Shown here one piece after another: positions 1 through 6,452 of a stretch of DNA of 12,694 bases. Each line of letters opens with the position of its first letter. Position 1 is the first letter of the stretch. A program made the position numbers and the translations under genes. Origin of the DNA: DASRSS01 sp035656335 (GTDB lineage: Bacteria > Actinomycetota > Actinomycetes > Mycobacteriales > Jatrophihabitantaceae). The stretch lies in NCBI GenBank assembly GCA_035656335.1, contig DASRSS010000241.1, forward strand, positions 1 to 12,694, read 5' to 3'. The notes beneath the pieces are model-generated. The model was not told the origin of the DNA, made no database searches, and worked only from the letters and a program-made list of their open reading frames with translations.

Positions 1-1850
1 ACCGGGAAGCCGAGCAGCGGCCCGAACAGCATGATCAGCACCTCGGCCACGCCGCCGCCCAGCGCGTAGTGCAGGAACCTGCGCAGGTTGTCGTACGCGC
101 GGCGGCCCTCGCCGATCGCCGGCACCATCGCGGACAGGTCGTCGTCGGTCAGGACCAGGTCGGCCGCCTGCCGCGCGACCTGGGTACCGCGCCGGCCCAT
201 CGCGATGCCGACGTCGGCGGCGCGCAGGGCGGGCGCGTCGTTGACACCGTCGCCGGTCATGGCGACGACTTCCCCGTCCGATTGCAGCGCGGCAACCACG
301 GCAACCTTGCCGTCCGGCCGGATCCGCGCGTGCACGTCGCCGCCCGGCGCGCCATCGTCGCCGATGCCGACCTGCCGTGCGATCGCGGCCGCGGTACGCG
401 GGTGGTCACCGGTGATCATGACCGGCCGGACGCCAGCATCCCGGAACGCGTCGATCATCTGCCGTGCCTGCGGGCGGGGTGGGTCGCTCAGACCGATCAG
501 GCCGAGCAGCCGCCACGCGTCGGTGCCGTCCCGGCGCGCCACCGCGAGCACCCGGTAGCCCGAGTCGGCGAAGGCGGCCGCCCGGTCGGGCGCGCCGGGC
601 GCGTCGGCGACCTCGCCGAGGACGGCTTCGGGCGCGCCCTTGCATATCGTCACCAGGCCGCCGTCCGGGCTCGAGTGCATCGTCGTCATGCGCGCCGTCG
701 CAGCCTCGAACGGAATCTCCGCCACGCGGGGATACGCCGTCCGCGCCGCGCGCACGTCCACGCCGGCTGCGACCGCACCGTCGACGATCGCGACCTCGGT
801 CGGATCGTTCTGTGTGGCGGCCTCGTGGCTGGGGTTCGCGTCGTTGCACAGCACTGCCGCCTCGAGCAGCTGATCCCGATCGGAACCAAAAGCGGGCCAA
901 CTGTCGGCCAGCGCCATCCGCCCCGTGGTGAGCGTGCCCGTCTTGTCCGTCGCCATGACGGTGATCGACCCGAGTGCCTCGACCGCGACCATCCGCCGGG
1001 CGAGCACTCCACGACTTGCCATGCGCCGCGCGGCCAGCGCGAGCGCGAGCGCCACGACGGCCGGCAACGACTCCGGTATCGCGGCGACGGCCAGGCTCAC
1101 GGCGAGCACGAGGCTGGTCTCGATACCGCGACCCGAAGCCAGGTTGAGCACGCCGACGACCAGTGCCGCGAAGGCGGTCACCCACGCGAGTCGGTGCCCG
1201 AGAACGGCGAGCTGGCGCTGCACCGGTGTCGGCGGCGCGGATGCTCGCTGGACGGACCGGGCTATGCCACCGATCGCCGTCGCGGACGCGACCGCGGTGA
1301 CCGCCGCCCAGGCTCGTCCGCGGGTGACGACGGTCCCGGCGTACACGGTCTCCCCCGGCGCCTTCGAGACCGGTTCCGCTTCGCCGGTCAGCATCGACTC
1401 GTCCAGCTGCACCGACTCGGTCTTGATCAGTTCGGCGTCCGCCGCGACGATGTCCCCGGCGGACAGCTGCAGCCGGTCGCCCAGCACCACGGTCCGCGCG
1501 TCGACCTCTCGGACGACGCCCTCCCGGACTACGGTTGCCCGCGGGGCGGTCAGGTCGGCCAGGGCTTCGACCGCCCGGCCGGCGCGCATCTCCTGAACCG
1601 CGCCGAGCGTCGAGTTGAGTAGCACGACGAGAACGATCACCGTCGTGTCGGCCAGATCGCCGACTGCGGCCGTCAACACGGCTGCGGCCAGCAGTACCAA
1701 GATCATGACGTCGGTGAGCTGGCGCAACACCGCGGTGCGCCAGCGCAGCGACGGCGCGATCAACAGTTCGTTGCATCCGTCATGGGCGAGACGTTCGGCC
1801 GCCTCGACCTCGGTCAAGCCGTCCGGCGCGACCAGAGTCATGCCGTCCAT
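1..1850 (-). CDS. Cation-transporting P-type ATPase, CtpF-like (3' end cut by window start)
   Basis: ATP-driven cation pump of the inner membrane, most like the P2 (Ca2+/Mg2+-type) branch. About 616 residues are visible; the frame runs off the left edge, so the last membrane helices are missing (relatives are roughly 850-900 aa). Visible in order: N-terminal cation-ATPase region, first membrane hairpin (about 45-80), actuator loop LTGEAEP (TGE at 155-157; the usual TGES is TGEA here), M4 motif IPESLP (259-263, usually PEGLP, with the ion-binding Glu kept at 260), phosphorylation site DKTGT (Asp302), nucleotide-binding KGAPE, hinge TGDGVNDAP (532-540), and M5 with Glu603 in GGGVAEVL. The M5 Asn of SERCA is Gly here, so Ca2+ specificity is uncertain. 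An in-frame TGA lies five codons before ATG 1850. ATG 1841 is the alternative start; neither has a strong ribosome site. It is divergent from the DUF1876/USP genes. In M. tuberculosis, ctpF is a DosR-regulon gene next to a USP. Long open frames on the opposite strand here are shadows. Confidence 0.93.
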   Translation of the reverse strand, partial: MDGMTLVAPDGLTEVEAAERLAHDGCNELLIAPSLRWRTAVLRQLTDVMILVLLAAAVLTAAVGDLADTTVIVLVVLLNSTLGAVQEMRAGRAVEALADLTAPRATVVREGVVREVDARTVVLGDRLQLSAGDIVAADAELIKTESVQLDESMLTGEAEPVSKAPGETVYAGTVVTRGRAWAAVTAVASATAIGGIARSVQRASAPPTPVQRQLAVLGHRLAWVTAFAALVVGVLNLASGRGIETSLVLAVSLAVAAIPESLPAVVALALALAARRMASRGVLARRMVAVEALGSITVMATDKTGTLTTGRMALADSWPAFGSDRDQLLEAAVLCNDANPSHEAATQNDPTEVAIVDGAVAAGVDVRAARTAYPRVAEIPFEAATARMTTMHSSPDGGLVTICKGAPEAVLGEVADAPGAPDRAAAFADSGYRVLAVARRDGTDAWRLLGLIGLSDPPRPQARQMIDAFRDAGVRPVMITGDHPRTAAAIARQVGIGDDGAPGGDVHARIRPDGKVAVVAALQSDGEVVAMTGDGVNDAPALRAADVGIAMGRRGTQVARQAADLVLTDDDLSAMVPAIGEGRRAYDNLRRFLHYALGGGVAEVLIMLFGPLLGFP

Positions 1851-1896
1851 GCTGCTGGGCGATCACGTACCGGATCAGAGAAGAACGACCCGAGTG

Positions 1897-1919
1897 CGCG
1901 GCGCTTTCGGCCCGCCGCG
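1897..1919. repeat. Inverted repeat, 7-bp stem, in divergent ATPase/DUF1876 spacer
   Basis: CGCGGCG at 1897-1903 pairs with CGCCGCG at 1913-1919 across a 9-nt loop. It lies 47-69 nt upstream of the ATPase start, so it may form a hairpin in that leader or simply reflect GC-rich sequence. No T-run follows on either strand, so a terminator is not supported. Confidence 0.35.
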
Positions 1920-1955
1920 GCTGCGGCCAGCACGCCGATTGCGGGACGAATTGCG

Positions 1956-1970
1956 CTGACCTTCGGCCCT
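1956..1970 (+). promoter_or_regulatory. Degenerate DosR-box-like element upstream of DUF1876 gene
   Basis: CTGAC-CTTC-GGCCC-T resembles the mycobacterial DosR half-site layout GGGAC-N4-GTCCC, with 7 of the 10 half-site bases agreeing. It sits about 50 nt before the DUF1876 start. The match is weak and could be chance in GC-rich DNA; the better box in this window is at 5119-5132. The DUF1876 homologue Rv1738 is DosR-controlled, which is why this position was examined. Confidence 0.25.
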
Positions 1971-2019
1971 GTGCATGCCTGCTCCCACGACCGACGCTGG
2001 TATGGACAAAGGAGAAATC

Positions 2020-2280
2020 ATGAGCCACGTCAGCGAATGGACCATCACCGTCCACCTGTACGACGACGGCAACCGGACCGACGCCCGGGCCGTGCTCGAC
2101 ACCGGCGTGCGCACGCTTACCGGCAAGAGCTCCGCGCCGGACAAGCCGGCACCCGAGGTCGCGACCGAACTCGCCACCAGCCGCGCCCTCATCGCGCTCG
2201 GCGAGCAGCTCGCGGCCCTGGCGACCAGAGACGCGATCGCCCTGGGCAACGCGGACGAGGTCATCTTCAGTGGGCGATGA
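2020..2280 (+). CDS. DUF1876 (dsRBD-like) small protein, Rv1738/Rv2632c family
   Basis: Small soluble protein of 86 aa. It starts with the family's opening strand (EWTITVHLYDDG), followed by the ARAVLDTG segment, a PAPEVATELATSRALIALGEQL helix, and a short tail. This matches the DUF1876 family represented by Rv1738 and Rv2632c of M. tuberculosis. From general knowledge, Rv1738 is strongly induced by hypoxia and NO through DosR and has a fold compared to ribosome hibernation factors; no biochemical activity is assured. The start at ATG 2020 is set by a strong ribosome site, AAAGGAG, about 6 nt upstream. The 3' end overlaps the following USP gene by 11 nt, so the two are probably co-translated. 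It is divergent from the P-type ATPase. The family call is firm; the role in translational dormancy is inference. Confidence 0.9.
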   Translation: MSHVSEWTITVHLYDDGNRTDARAVLDTGVRTLTGKSSAPDKPAPEVATELATSRALIALGEQLAALATRDAIALGNADEVIFSGR

Positions 2281-3157
2281 TCGTGCACCGATCCTCGTCG
2301 GCGTCGACGGATCCGGCGCGACCGATGCCGCGCTACGGTGGGCAATCGCCGAGGCCCGGGCGCGCCATGTGCCGCTGCAGCTGGTGAACGGCTTCGCTGC
2401 CGAGGGCCCGGCACATTCGGTCAAGCTCGCGGGCGATCGGTCGGACGAGCTTCGCGTCCGCGCCACGCGGGCGGTCGGGCAGGCGGTCGCCCACGTACTC
2501 GCGATCGACCCGGCTGTCGTCGTCACCGGCGAGGCGCGCGACCTCGAGCCGGTGGACCTGCTCGTGGACGAATCCGCGCACGCCAGCCTGGTCGTGCTCG
2601 GATCGCGGCACCTGACGGCGGTCGGTGCCACCGTGCTCGGCTCGATCGGCGTCCGAGTAGCGGCCGCGGCCGCCGCGCCGGTGGTCGTGGTGCGCGGCGA
2701 GGCCGGCGCTGTCGCGGACGGTGCAGCGGTTGTCGCGGGGATCGACGGCGCGAGCGGCTCGCAGGCCGTATTGCGGTTCGCGTTCGACTACGCCAAGCGG
2801 CACCGGGCTGTGCTGCGACCGGTGCTGTGCTGGCACCCGGACGTCCTCCGGATCGCATTGCGCGAGCCACAGCCGGTCGCGCCGGGGGAAGCCGAGACCG
2901 TTCTCGCGGACGCGCTGGCCGGCTGGAGTGAGAAGTACCCCGAGGTAACCGTGCAGCCCACCGCGCTGCGCGAGTACCCCACGGCCGGGCTGGTACTGGA
3001 ATCGACCGAGCAGCACCTGCTCGTGGTGGGACGCAGGCGCCGCAACACGACCGTCTCGGCGCTGCTCGGCTCGGTCAGCCAAGGAGTTCTGCACCACGCG
3101 AGCTGTCCCGTCGCCGTCGTGCCGGAGGCAACGGAGCGCCTGCGACTTCAGCGTTGA
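2270..3157 (+). CDS. Tandem-domain universal stress protein (UspA family)
   Basis: Cytoplasmic stress protein of 295 aa with two UspA domains, about residues 8-140 and 150-287. Domain 1 opens with ILVGVDGSGATDAALRWA and closes with VVLGSRH...VLGSIG...APVVVVR. Domain 2 opens with VVAGIDGASGSQAVLRFA and closes with VVGRRRR...LLGSVSQGVLHHASCPVAVVP. The ATP-binding signature G-2X-G-9X-G-(S/T) is imperfect in both: the second Gly is His in domain 1 (GSRH) and Arg in domain 2 (GRRR), so nucleotide binding may be altered. The GTG start at 2270 lies inside the DUF1876 gene, with GAGG 9 nt upstream, which implies translational coupling. Length is typical of mycobacterial tandem USPs such as those of the DosR regulon. 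Two short membrane-protein genes follow. Confidence 0.95.
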   Translation: MGDDRAPILVGVDGSGATDAALRWAIAEARARHVPLQLVNGFAAEGPAHSVKLAGDRSDELRVRATRAVGQAVAHVLAIDPAVVVTGEARDLEPVDLLVDESAHASLVVLGSRHLTAVGATVLGSIGVRVAAAAAAPVVVVRGEAGAVADGAAVVAGIDGASGSQAVLRFAFDYAKRHRAVLRPVLCWHPDVLRIALREPQPVAPGEAETVLADALAGWSEKYPEVTVQPTALREYPTAGLVLESTEQHLLVVGRRRRNTTVSALLGSVSQGVLHHASCPVAVVPEATERLRLQR

Positions 3158-3200
3158 AGCGCACCCGTCACTCGCGCGCACACGATTGGAGCAGCCAGCC

Positions 3201-3362
3201 ATGACCCTCGTCTGGTTCGTCGTCTGGATCATTGCCGACAACATCGGCACCCGTGAGCCGCTTCTCTTCAGCCCGGTCAACGTCTGGGCCGGCGCGCTGA
3301 TCCTGGCTGTGGCCCTTGACCTGGGCGCCGCGCACGCCACCGGCAACTCCAGGCGACGGTGA
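3201..3362 (+). CDS. Small membrane protein, 53 aa, unknown function
   Basis: Unrecognised short protein beginning MTLVWFVVWIIADNIG. Two hydrophobic segments (about 2-12 and 27-42) flank a polar GTREPLLFSP turn, and the basic C-terminus ends in SRRR, so it probably spans the membrane twice. The ATG at 3201 has GGAG 9 nt upstream. It lies 43 nt after the USP gene and 4 nt before the next small membrane gene, so it is probably the third member of that operon. Its codon use matches the neighbours (GC-rich third positions), which supports a real gene despite its size. No enzymatic motif is visible. A function in the stress operon can only be inferred from position. Confidence 0.65.
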   Translation: MTLVWFVVWIIADNIGTREPLLFSPVNVWAGALILAVALDLGAAHATGNSRRR

Positions 3363-3366
3363 ACGG

Positions 3367-3534
3367 ATGGACAGGCGTCTCGCTGCGATCGTGTTCGTGC
3401 TCGCGATGACCGCGGTGATCGTCGGCGTCGACGTGCTGTTCCTCAGGTCCCACTTCTGGGCAAGGCTGGCGGTCAACGTAACGATCGTGCTGGTGTTCGC
3501 CGCATTCTGGCTGCGCTCCACCAGAAACGTGTGA
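3367..3534 (+). CDS. Small membrane protein, 55 aa, unknown function
   Basis: Begins MDRRLAAIVFVLAMTAVIVG. It has two clear hydrophobic segments (about 5-24 and 33-48) separated by FLRSHFWARL, with a positive-charged N-terminus (DRR) and C-terminus (RSTRN), which fits a two-helix hairpin in the cytoplasmic membrane. I have the impression that similar short proteins are conserved in actinobacteria, but I cannot name the family. ATG 3367 is preferred over the upstream in-frame ATG at 3316 because the upstream extension (PRTPPATPGD) overlaps the previous gene and has no conserved look. The ribosome site is weak. It ends 15 nt from the convergent ABC permease gene, and no terminator hairpin is visible between them. 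Confidence 0.68.
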   Translation: MDRRLAAIVFVLAMTAVIVGVDVLFLRSHFWARLAVNVTIVLVFAAFWLRSTRNV

Positions 3535-3549
3535 CAGGACGCGGCCGGA

Positions 3550-4281
3550 TCAGCGCGTGTGCCGGCGCAGCGTTGCTGCGCCCAGGGCCAGCGCCGCCAG
3601 CGCACAGGCAGCGATGACGACTGCATCGCGCGCGTAGCCGCTGCCCACGCCGGTGTCGCGTTGTACCCGCTGCAGCGCGCTCACCGCGTACGACAGCGGC
3701 ATGACGTCCGAGGCCCACCGCAACGCGTCGGCCATCTGTGCGCGCGGCCGGAACAGACCGCACAGCAGAAGCTGGGGCAGCACGACCACCGGCATGAACT
3801 GCAGCGCTTGGAACTCCGTGCGTGCAAAGGCACTCGCAAACAACCCGAGCGCGGTGCCCAGCAGCGCGTCGAGCACGGCGACGACCAGCAGCCACCAGAC
3901 GGATCCGGCGATCTCCATGCCCAGCCAGACCGAGACCGCGACAGCCACCGCAACCTCGACAACGGCCAGCAGCGCGAACGCGCCTGCGTAACCGAAGAGG
4001 AGTGAGAGCTTGGTGGCAGGCGTCGTCATCAACCGCTCCAGTGTCCCCGACGTGCGTTCGCGCAGCATCGTCACAGAAGTGACGAGGAACATCATCAGGA
4101 AGGGGAAGAAGCCGAGCAGCGCAGGCGCGATTCCGCTGAAGAAGGCAGCCGAGTCGAACACATACCGCAGCAACACCATGAGCAGCGCCGGCACCACGAT
4201 CATCAGAACGACCGTGCGCGGATCCTGTCGTAGCTGAAGCAGCACGCGCCGTGCCGTCGCCATACCCATAGCGATGTTCAC
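3550..4281 (-). CDS. ABC-2 type exporter permease
   Basis: Membrane subunit of a two-gene ABC exporter, 243 aa, with about six hydrophobic helices. The LLxSVTMLRERTSGTLERLMTTP-type block after helix 2 is the ABC-2 permease hallmark, and the later YAVSALQRV segment also fits the family. The GTG start at 4281 overlaps the stop of the ATPase gene as GTGA, a coupled arrangement; ATG 4269 or 4263 are alternatives. The substrate cannot be told from sequence; relatives export drugs, lipids or antibiotics (DrrB-like). The permease frame itself is intact even though its ATPase partner is frame-disrupted, which argues either for recent damage or for sequence errors in the ATPase. Confidence 0.9.
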   Translation of the reverse strand: MNIAMGMATARRVLLQLRQDPRTVVLMIVVPALLMVLLRYVFDSAAFFSGIAPALLGFFPFLMMFLVTSVTMLRERTSGTLERLMTTPATKLSLLFGYAGAFALLAVVEVAVAVAVSVWLGMEIAGSVWWLLVVAVLDALLGTALGLFASAFARTEFQALQFMPVVVLPQLLLCGLFRPRAQMADALRWASDVMPLSYAVSALQRVQRDTGVGSGYARDAVVIAACALAALALGAATLRRHTR

Positions 4282-5000
4282 GCGGCGTTCTCGATCAACC
4301 GCAGGAACGCACGCTCCATCGAATCCGTGCCGGCGCGACACATCAACTCGGCCGGCGTGTCCTGCGCAAGCAATCCGCCGTCGCGCATCAGCAGCAATTC
4401 GTCGCAGCGTTCCGCCTCGTCCATCACGTGGCTGGAGACGAGTACAGCGGCACCGCCGGCGGCGAGCCGGTGGAACAGCTGCCAAAGGCTCTCACGCAGC
4501 ACCGGGTCGAGGCCGACCGTCGGCTCGTCGAGCACGAGCAGACGCGGGTTGCCCAGCATGGCGACAGCGAGGCTTACCCTGCCTCGTTCGCCACCAGAGA
4601 GCCTGCCGACCACGCGTGATGCCCGAGCCGGACCAGGTCGACGGCTCCCAGAACGCGGTCCACCTCGTCACCCACCGCCCCGATCGCGGTGGCGAAGTAC
4701 CGCAGGTTCTGCGTCACGGTCAGGTCGTCGTAGACGGACGCGGCCTGCGGCGCGTACCCGATGCGTCCCCGCAACATCCGATGCCCAGCCGACCTTCCGA
4801 AGATCGTCACCCGCCCAGCCGAGACGCGCTGCGTACCGGCCAGTACGCGCATCAGCGTCGTCTTGCCGCAGCCGCTCGGGCCGACGAGACCGGTGACGCG
4901 CCCAGCGCCCGCCGTGAAGTCGAGGTCGCGCAGAACCTCGCGTCGGCTGCGCACGACCCCGCAGGTTGTGCACATCGATCGCGGTTTCGGTCGAGGTCAT
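4278..5000 (-). pseudogene. ABC exporter ATP-binding subunit, interrupted by two compensating frameshifts
   Basis: ATPase of the ABC-2 exporter, but no single frame encodes it. Reading from ATG 5000 gives MTSTETAIDVHNLR, then the frame is lost in a run of four G (minus strand, 4957-4960); with three G it would continue as VVRSRREVLRDLDF. The middle frame holds Walker A GPSGCGKTT and the Q-loop (YAPQAASVYDDLT). Near 4611-4618 one base appears to be missing, and the original frame resumes with VVGRLSGGERGR (signature), LLVLDEPTVGLDP (Walker B) and SSHVMDEAERC (H-loop). The span is 723 nt, so with both shifts corrected a normal protein of about 240 aa results. As read, ATG 4975 would give only 133 aa lacking the signature and Walker B. 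Possibilities are sequencing error, recent pseudogenisation, or recoding; no classic slippery heptamer is seen. The following permease overlaps by 4 nt. Confidence 0.82.
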
Positions 5001-5029
5001 CGCACTGGGATGTCATGCGGCGAGAAGCA

Positions 5030-5041
5030 TGTCAAGTGACA
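5030..5041. promoter_or_regulatory. Inverted repeat TGTCA-AG-TGACA upstream of ABC gene
   Basis: A perfect 5-bp dyad with a 2-nt spacer, 30-41 nt upstream of the ABC ATPase start. On the minus strand it includes a perfect -35-like TTGACA (5035-5030), although no convincing -10 follows at 16-18 nt. This would suit a dimeric repressor or activator site controlling the exporter, but no regulator gene adjoins it. Confidence 0.4.
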
Positions 5042-5083
5042 AGTAGCCCGGGCCGGATCTGCGGCGCCATCCCCTGTCGCGCA

Positions 5084-5098
5084 CATCACCGCGTGATG
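5084..5098. repeat. Inverted repeat CATCAC-CGC-GTGATG in divergent spacer
   Basis: A perfect 6-bp dyad with a 3-nt loop, roughly midway between the ABC and narK starts. It could be an operator or a short hairpin. The half-site order (CAC outward to GTG) is opposite to the CRP/FNR type, so it is not assigned to that family. Confidence 0.35.
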
Positions 5099-5115
5099 GA
5101 CCTTCGCCGGACCAG

Positions 5116-5135
5116 CACGGGACCAAGGTCCGTGG
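5116..5135 (+). promoter_or_regulatory. DosR-box-like palindrome upstream of narK
   Basis: The core GGGAC-CAAG-GTCCG at 5119-5132 matches 9 of 10 half-site positions of the mycobacterial DosR box (GGGAC-N4-GTCCC, from the published consensus TTSGGGACTWWAGTCCCSAA). The outer bases match poorly. It contains a perfect GGACC-AA-GGTCC dyad. It lies about 100 nt before the narK start and 119 nt before the ABC start, so it could serve either, most plausibly narK: narK2 is a DosR target in M. tuberculosis. No dosR or dosS gene is in this window, so the regulator is inferred. Confidence 0.5.
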
Positions 5136-5229
5136 CCGCTCCGTCGAGCCCTGGCCAGACTGGTGATCGACAGCGACCGACGGCGAACAGCCGACCGGCG
5201 CGGGCCACAGTCAGGCAGGGACGATGATC

Positions 5230-6447
5230 ATGAGCGAGACGACTTCAGCGCAGCCGCGGAGCGCACCGGCGACCCGGGCCGTGCTCATGCTCGGACTGGC
5301 GACGCTCGGGTTCGCACTCAACTTCTGGGCCTGGGCGCTGCTGAGTCCGCTCGGTCCCCGGCTCCGCGAGACGCTGCACCTGACCGCGTTCCAGCAGGCC
5401 CTGCTCGTGGCGGTCCCGGTCCTGGTCGGCTCGCTGGGTCGTATCCCGATGGGCGCGCTGACCGACCGATTCGGGGGACGGACGATGTTTCCCGCCGTCT
5501 CGTTGATCACGATCGCGCCGGTGCTTTTCCTGGGGCTCGCCGGGCACTCCAGCCTCACCGCGCTGCTCATCGGCGGATTCTTCCTCGGCATCTCGGGGAC
5601 GTCATTTTCCGTCGGCATGCCGTTCGTGAACGCGTGGTTCCCGCCCGAACGGCGTGGACTGGCGCTCGGCATCTTCGGTGTCGGTATGGGCGGTACGGCA
5701 ATCAGCGCCCTCACCACGGTCAAGCTCGTCGACGCCCACGGCATGGCGACCCCGTTCGTGATCACCGCCATCGCGCTCGGGGCCTACAGCGTGATCGCGG
5801 CCCTGGTGCTGCGGGATGCGCCCGACCGCGTCGCACCTTCCGAGCCGCTGGCGGCGCGGCTGTCCGGTGCTGTGCGCCTGCCGGTGACGTGGCGCGCCTC
5901 GGTGCTCTACGCCGTCGGCTTCGGTGGTTACGTCGCCTTCAGCGTGTACCTGCCGACCTACCTGAAGAACGCCTATTCGCTGACACAGACCGACGCGGCT
6001 AACAAGATGGCCGGCTTCGTGCTGCTCGCCGTGATCATGCGTCCGCTCGGCGGCTGGCTATCCGACCGACTGCAGCCGGCGCACGTCTTGACCGGGGCGT
6101 TCGCGATCGTTGCCCTCACCGCGTTCATCCAATCCAGCACGCCTGCGCTCTCCCCGGTCGCCACCATCGCCTTTCTCGCGATGGCGGCCGCGCTCGGTGG
6201 TGCCGCCGGCGCGGTGTTCGCGCTGGTCGCCCAGCAGGCCCCCGCACACGCGGTCGGCTCCGTGACCGGAGTGGTCGGCGCGGCCGGCGGCCTCGGTGGC
6301 TTCGTCCCACCGCTGGTCATGGGCTCGGTGTACGGGCATCTGGGCAGCTACGCCGCCGGGCTGTTCGCCCTCGCCGCCGTCGCGCTCGTCGTCCTGCTCC
6401 TGTCAGCCACAGGCCGCCGCGCCCGCGCGGCCATCGTGACGGGGTGA
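5230..6447 (+). CDS. narK: Nitrate/nitrite transporter, NarK family (MFS)
   Basis: Twelve-helix major facilitator of the cytoplasmic membrane, 405 aa, predicted to move nitrate in and/or nitrite out. Diagnostic features are the N-terminal NFWAWALLSPLGP, the TM2 Arg in GRIPMGALTDRFGGR (Arg71), the nitrate-porter signature block GISGTSFSVGMPFVNAWFPPERRG...ALGIFGVGMGG (about 121-154), and Arg271 in MRPLGGWLSDR, equivalent to the second substrate-binding Arg of NarK proteins. Start: ATG 5230 is 8 nt from AGGGA; ATG 5224 two codons earlier is also possible. The hemerythrin gene follows after 5 nt. No nitrate reductase is visible in the window, so direction of transport and physiological partner are unknown. 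The DosR-like palindrome about 100 nt upstream suggests control by hypoxia or NO. Confidence 0.92.
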   Translation: MSETTSAQPRSAPATRAVLMLGLATLGFALNFWAWALLSPLGPRLRETLHLTAFQQALLVAVPVLVGSLGRIPMGALTDRFGGRTMFPAVSLITIAPVLFLGLAGHSSLTALLIGGFFLGISGTSFSVGMPFVNAWFPPERRGLALGIFGVGMGGTAISALTTVKLVDAHGMATPFVITAIALGAYSVIAALVLRDAPDRVAPSEPLAARLSGAVRLPVTWRASVLYAVGFGGYVAFSVYLPTYLKNAYSLTQTDAANKMAGFVLLAVIMRPLGGWLSDRLQPAHVLTGAFAIVALTAFIQSSTPALSPVATIAFLAMAAALGGAAGAVFALVAQQAPAHAVGSVTGVVGAAGGLGGFVPPLVMGSVYGHLGSYAAGLFALAAVALVVLLLSATGRRARAAIVTG

Positions 6448-6452
6448 GGCAG

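Noticed and set aside
69..1622. A 517-codon open frame on the plus strand and a 456-codon frame on the minus strand (406-1776)
   Set aside because: Both are Arg/Gly-rich shadow frames in GC-rich DNA. The true frame, with DKTGT and GDGVNDAP, is a third one that runs open off the left edge.
2005..2019. TGGTATG just upstream of DUF1876 as a -10 element
   Set aside because: It would leave a leader too short to include the strong AAAGGAG ribosome site, and no matching -35 is seen.
3535..3549. Terminator between the convergent small membrane gene and ABC permease
   Set aside because: Only 15 nt, with no stem-loop and no T-run.
4574..4975. Treating the 133-aa middle frame as a complete small ATPase
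   Set aside because: It lacks the LSGG signature and Walker B; these continue in another frame immediately downstream, so it is a fragment of one disrupted gene.
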